A DNA stretch of 64,000 nucleotides from Alphaproteobacteria bacterium (GTDB lineage Bacteria > Pseudomonadota > Alphaproteobacteria > Bin65), in contig JAJEGH010000033.1 in NCBI GenBank assembly GCA_022819985.1, positions 119,634 to 183,633 of the forward strand. Reading direction: 5' to 3'. The stretch's first letter is position 1. Every line of letters begins with the position of its first letter. Below the pieces are notes generated by a model. The model searched no databases. It was not told the origin of the DNA and saw only the letters and a program-made list of their open reading frames with translations. This document shows, one piece after another, positions 63,687 through 64,000 of this stretch. The position numbers and the translations under genes are program-made.

Positions 63687-64000
63687 GGCCGCCCAACGTG
63701 GCTGAACGCTTCTGCCCCCCCTCCCCTTGGGGGAGAGCCTGCCCTGAGCTTGTCGAAGGGGGGTAGGGGGGAGGGGTCGGCGGACACGCGCCGCAGCGCC
63801 GGAAGCGAGCTCGACAGACAAAGCAACGCGTCCCCCCTCCCCTTGATTGCTCTGCGAAAGGGGCGCTGTGGTGAAGGACGGCCCCCTGTACCTCTCACAG
63901 CGCTTCAGCCGTTTTGGGGTGCAGACGTTGCTTAGCCATTTCTCCGACCTTGATCGCAGCAGTGCTGGCTGGCCATTGGCTTCGCCGGAGCGCGTGGCGC
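63687..64000. other. Noncoding stretch with dispersed repeat upstream of glcE
   Basis: About 310 bases to the window edge. It holds a 6-bp hairpin CTCCCC-TTG-GGGGAG (63721-63735) followed by CCTGAGCTTGTCGAAGG (63743-63760), the same dispersed motif found at 29177-29191. No ORF is convincing. The glcE promoter or the end of a glcD gene would be expected nearby, but I cannot place either. Confidence 0.45.

Noticed and set aside
63895..64000. Possible coding end of another gene at the window edge
   Set aside because: Both strands have open frames of 20-35 codons here, but none shows a known motif, so glcD or another gene cannot be called.

Overview
The window is GC-rich DNA from an alphaproteobacterium, probably Rhodospirillales-like. 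The evidence is the gene order kdsA-eno-ftsB-pdh(E1alpha, E1beta with its own lipoyl domain, E2)-lpd, two GTTC-N7-GTTC (alphaproteobacterial LexA-type) boxes, and the wealth of ABC/TRAP uptake systems and small-molecule catabolic genes typical of free-living marine or host-associated members. The genus cannot be named from the sequence.

Layout. 1-1271: start of a branched-chain amino-acid type ABC permease pair (LivM cut by the window edge, LivH). 1284-2403: decayed mobile DNA (transposase and serine-recombinase relics). 2404-7095: a MetE-like methyltransferase, an SDR-like protein, a GNAT acetyltransferase and a CrtI-like FAD oxidoreductase. 7154-15195: a minus-strand NMT1-type ABC transporter and a four-gene catabolic set (aldolase-like, TIM-barrel isomerase, DUF993, Gfo/Idh/MocA dehydrogenase), with a perfect palindromic operator in front and a TetR gene upstream. 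15746-23890: the housekeeping lpd/pdh/ftsB/eno/kdsA block. 24145-25884: small coiled-coil protein, VOC protein and a membrane protein. 26003-29005: a Zur-boxed zinc uptake operon that begins with a 44-residue membrane peptide. 29006-30331: a noncoding repeat island with two LexA-type boxes. 30332-36951: PhnD-like protein, TRAP transporter, fatty-acid-desaturase-like protein and TPR protein. 37102-40497: MBL hydrolase, tRNA-Arg(TCT), Rieske oxygenase and alpha/beta hydrolase.

The most striking region is 40806-56706. A LacI-type regulator and a sodium:solute symporter face a ten-gene minus-strand operon across two tandem LacI-type operators. The operon encodes a sugar-type ABC importer (binding protein, double ATPase, two enlarged permeases), a 111-residue protein made of five IKIVEFD-like repeats, a proteorhodopsin, a flotillin-like protein with an internal 106-residue duplication, a small unknown protein, an alpha/beta hydrolase and a lactonase-like MBL enzyme. 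The IKIVEFD motif recurs in the C-terminal tail of the ATPase, and one permease carries a five-copy GSGIQSLG repeat linker plus an extra membrane domain. A light-driven pump embedded in a repressor-controlled importer operon, with shared short repeat motifs, is the best candidate here for an undescribed system.

56771-63686 is a minus-strand GlcE/GlcF, benzoate-CoA-ligase-like, two QueG/reductive-dehalogenase-like Fe-S proteins and TetR gene cluster. All functions come from reading motifs and recalled family features; no database search was possible.
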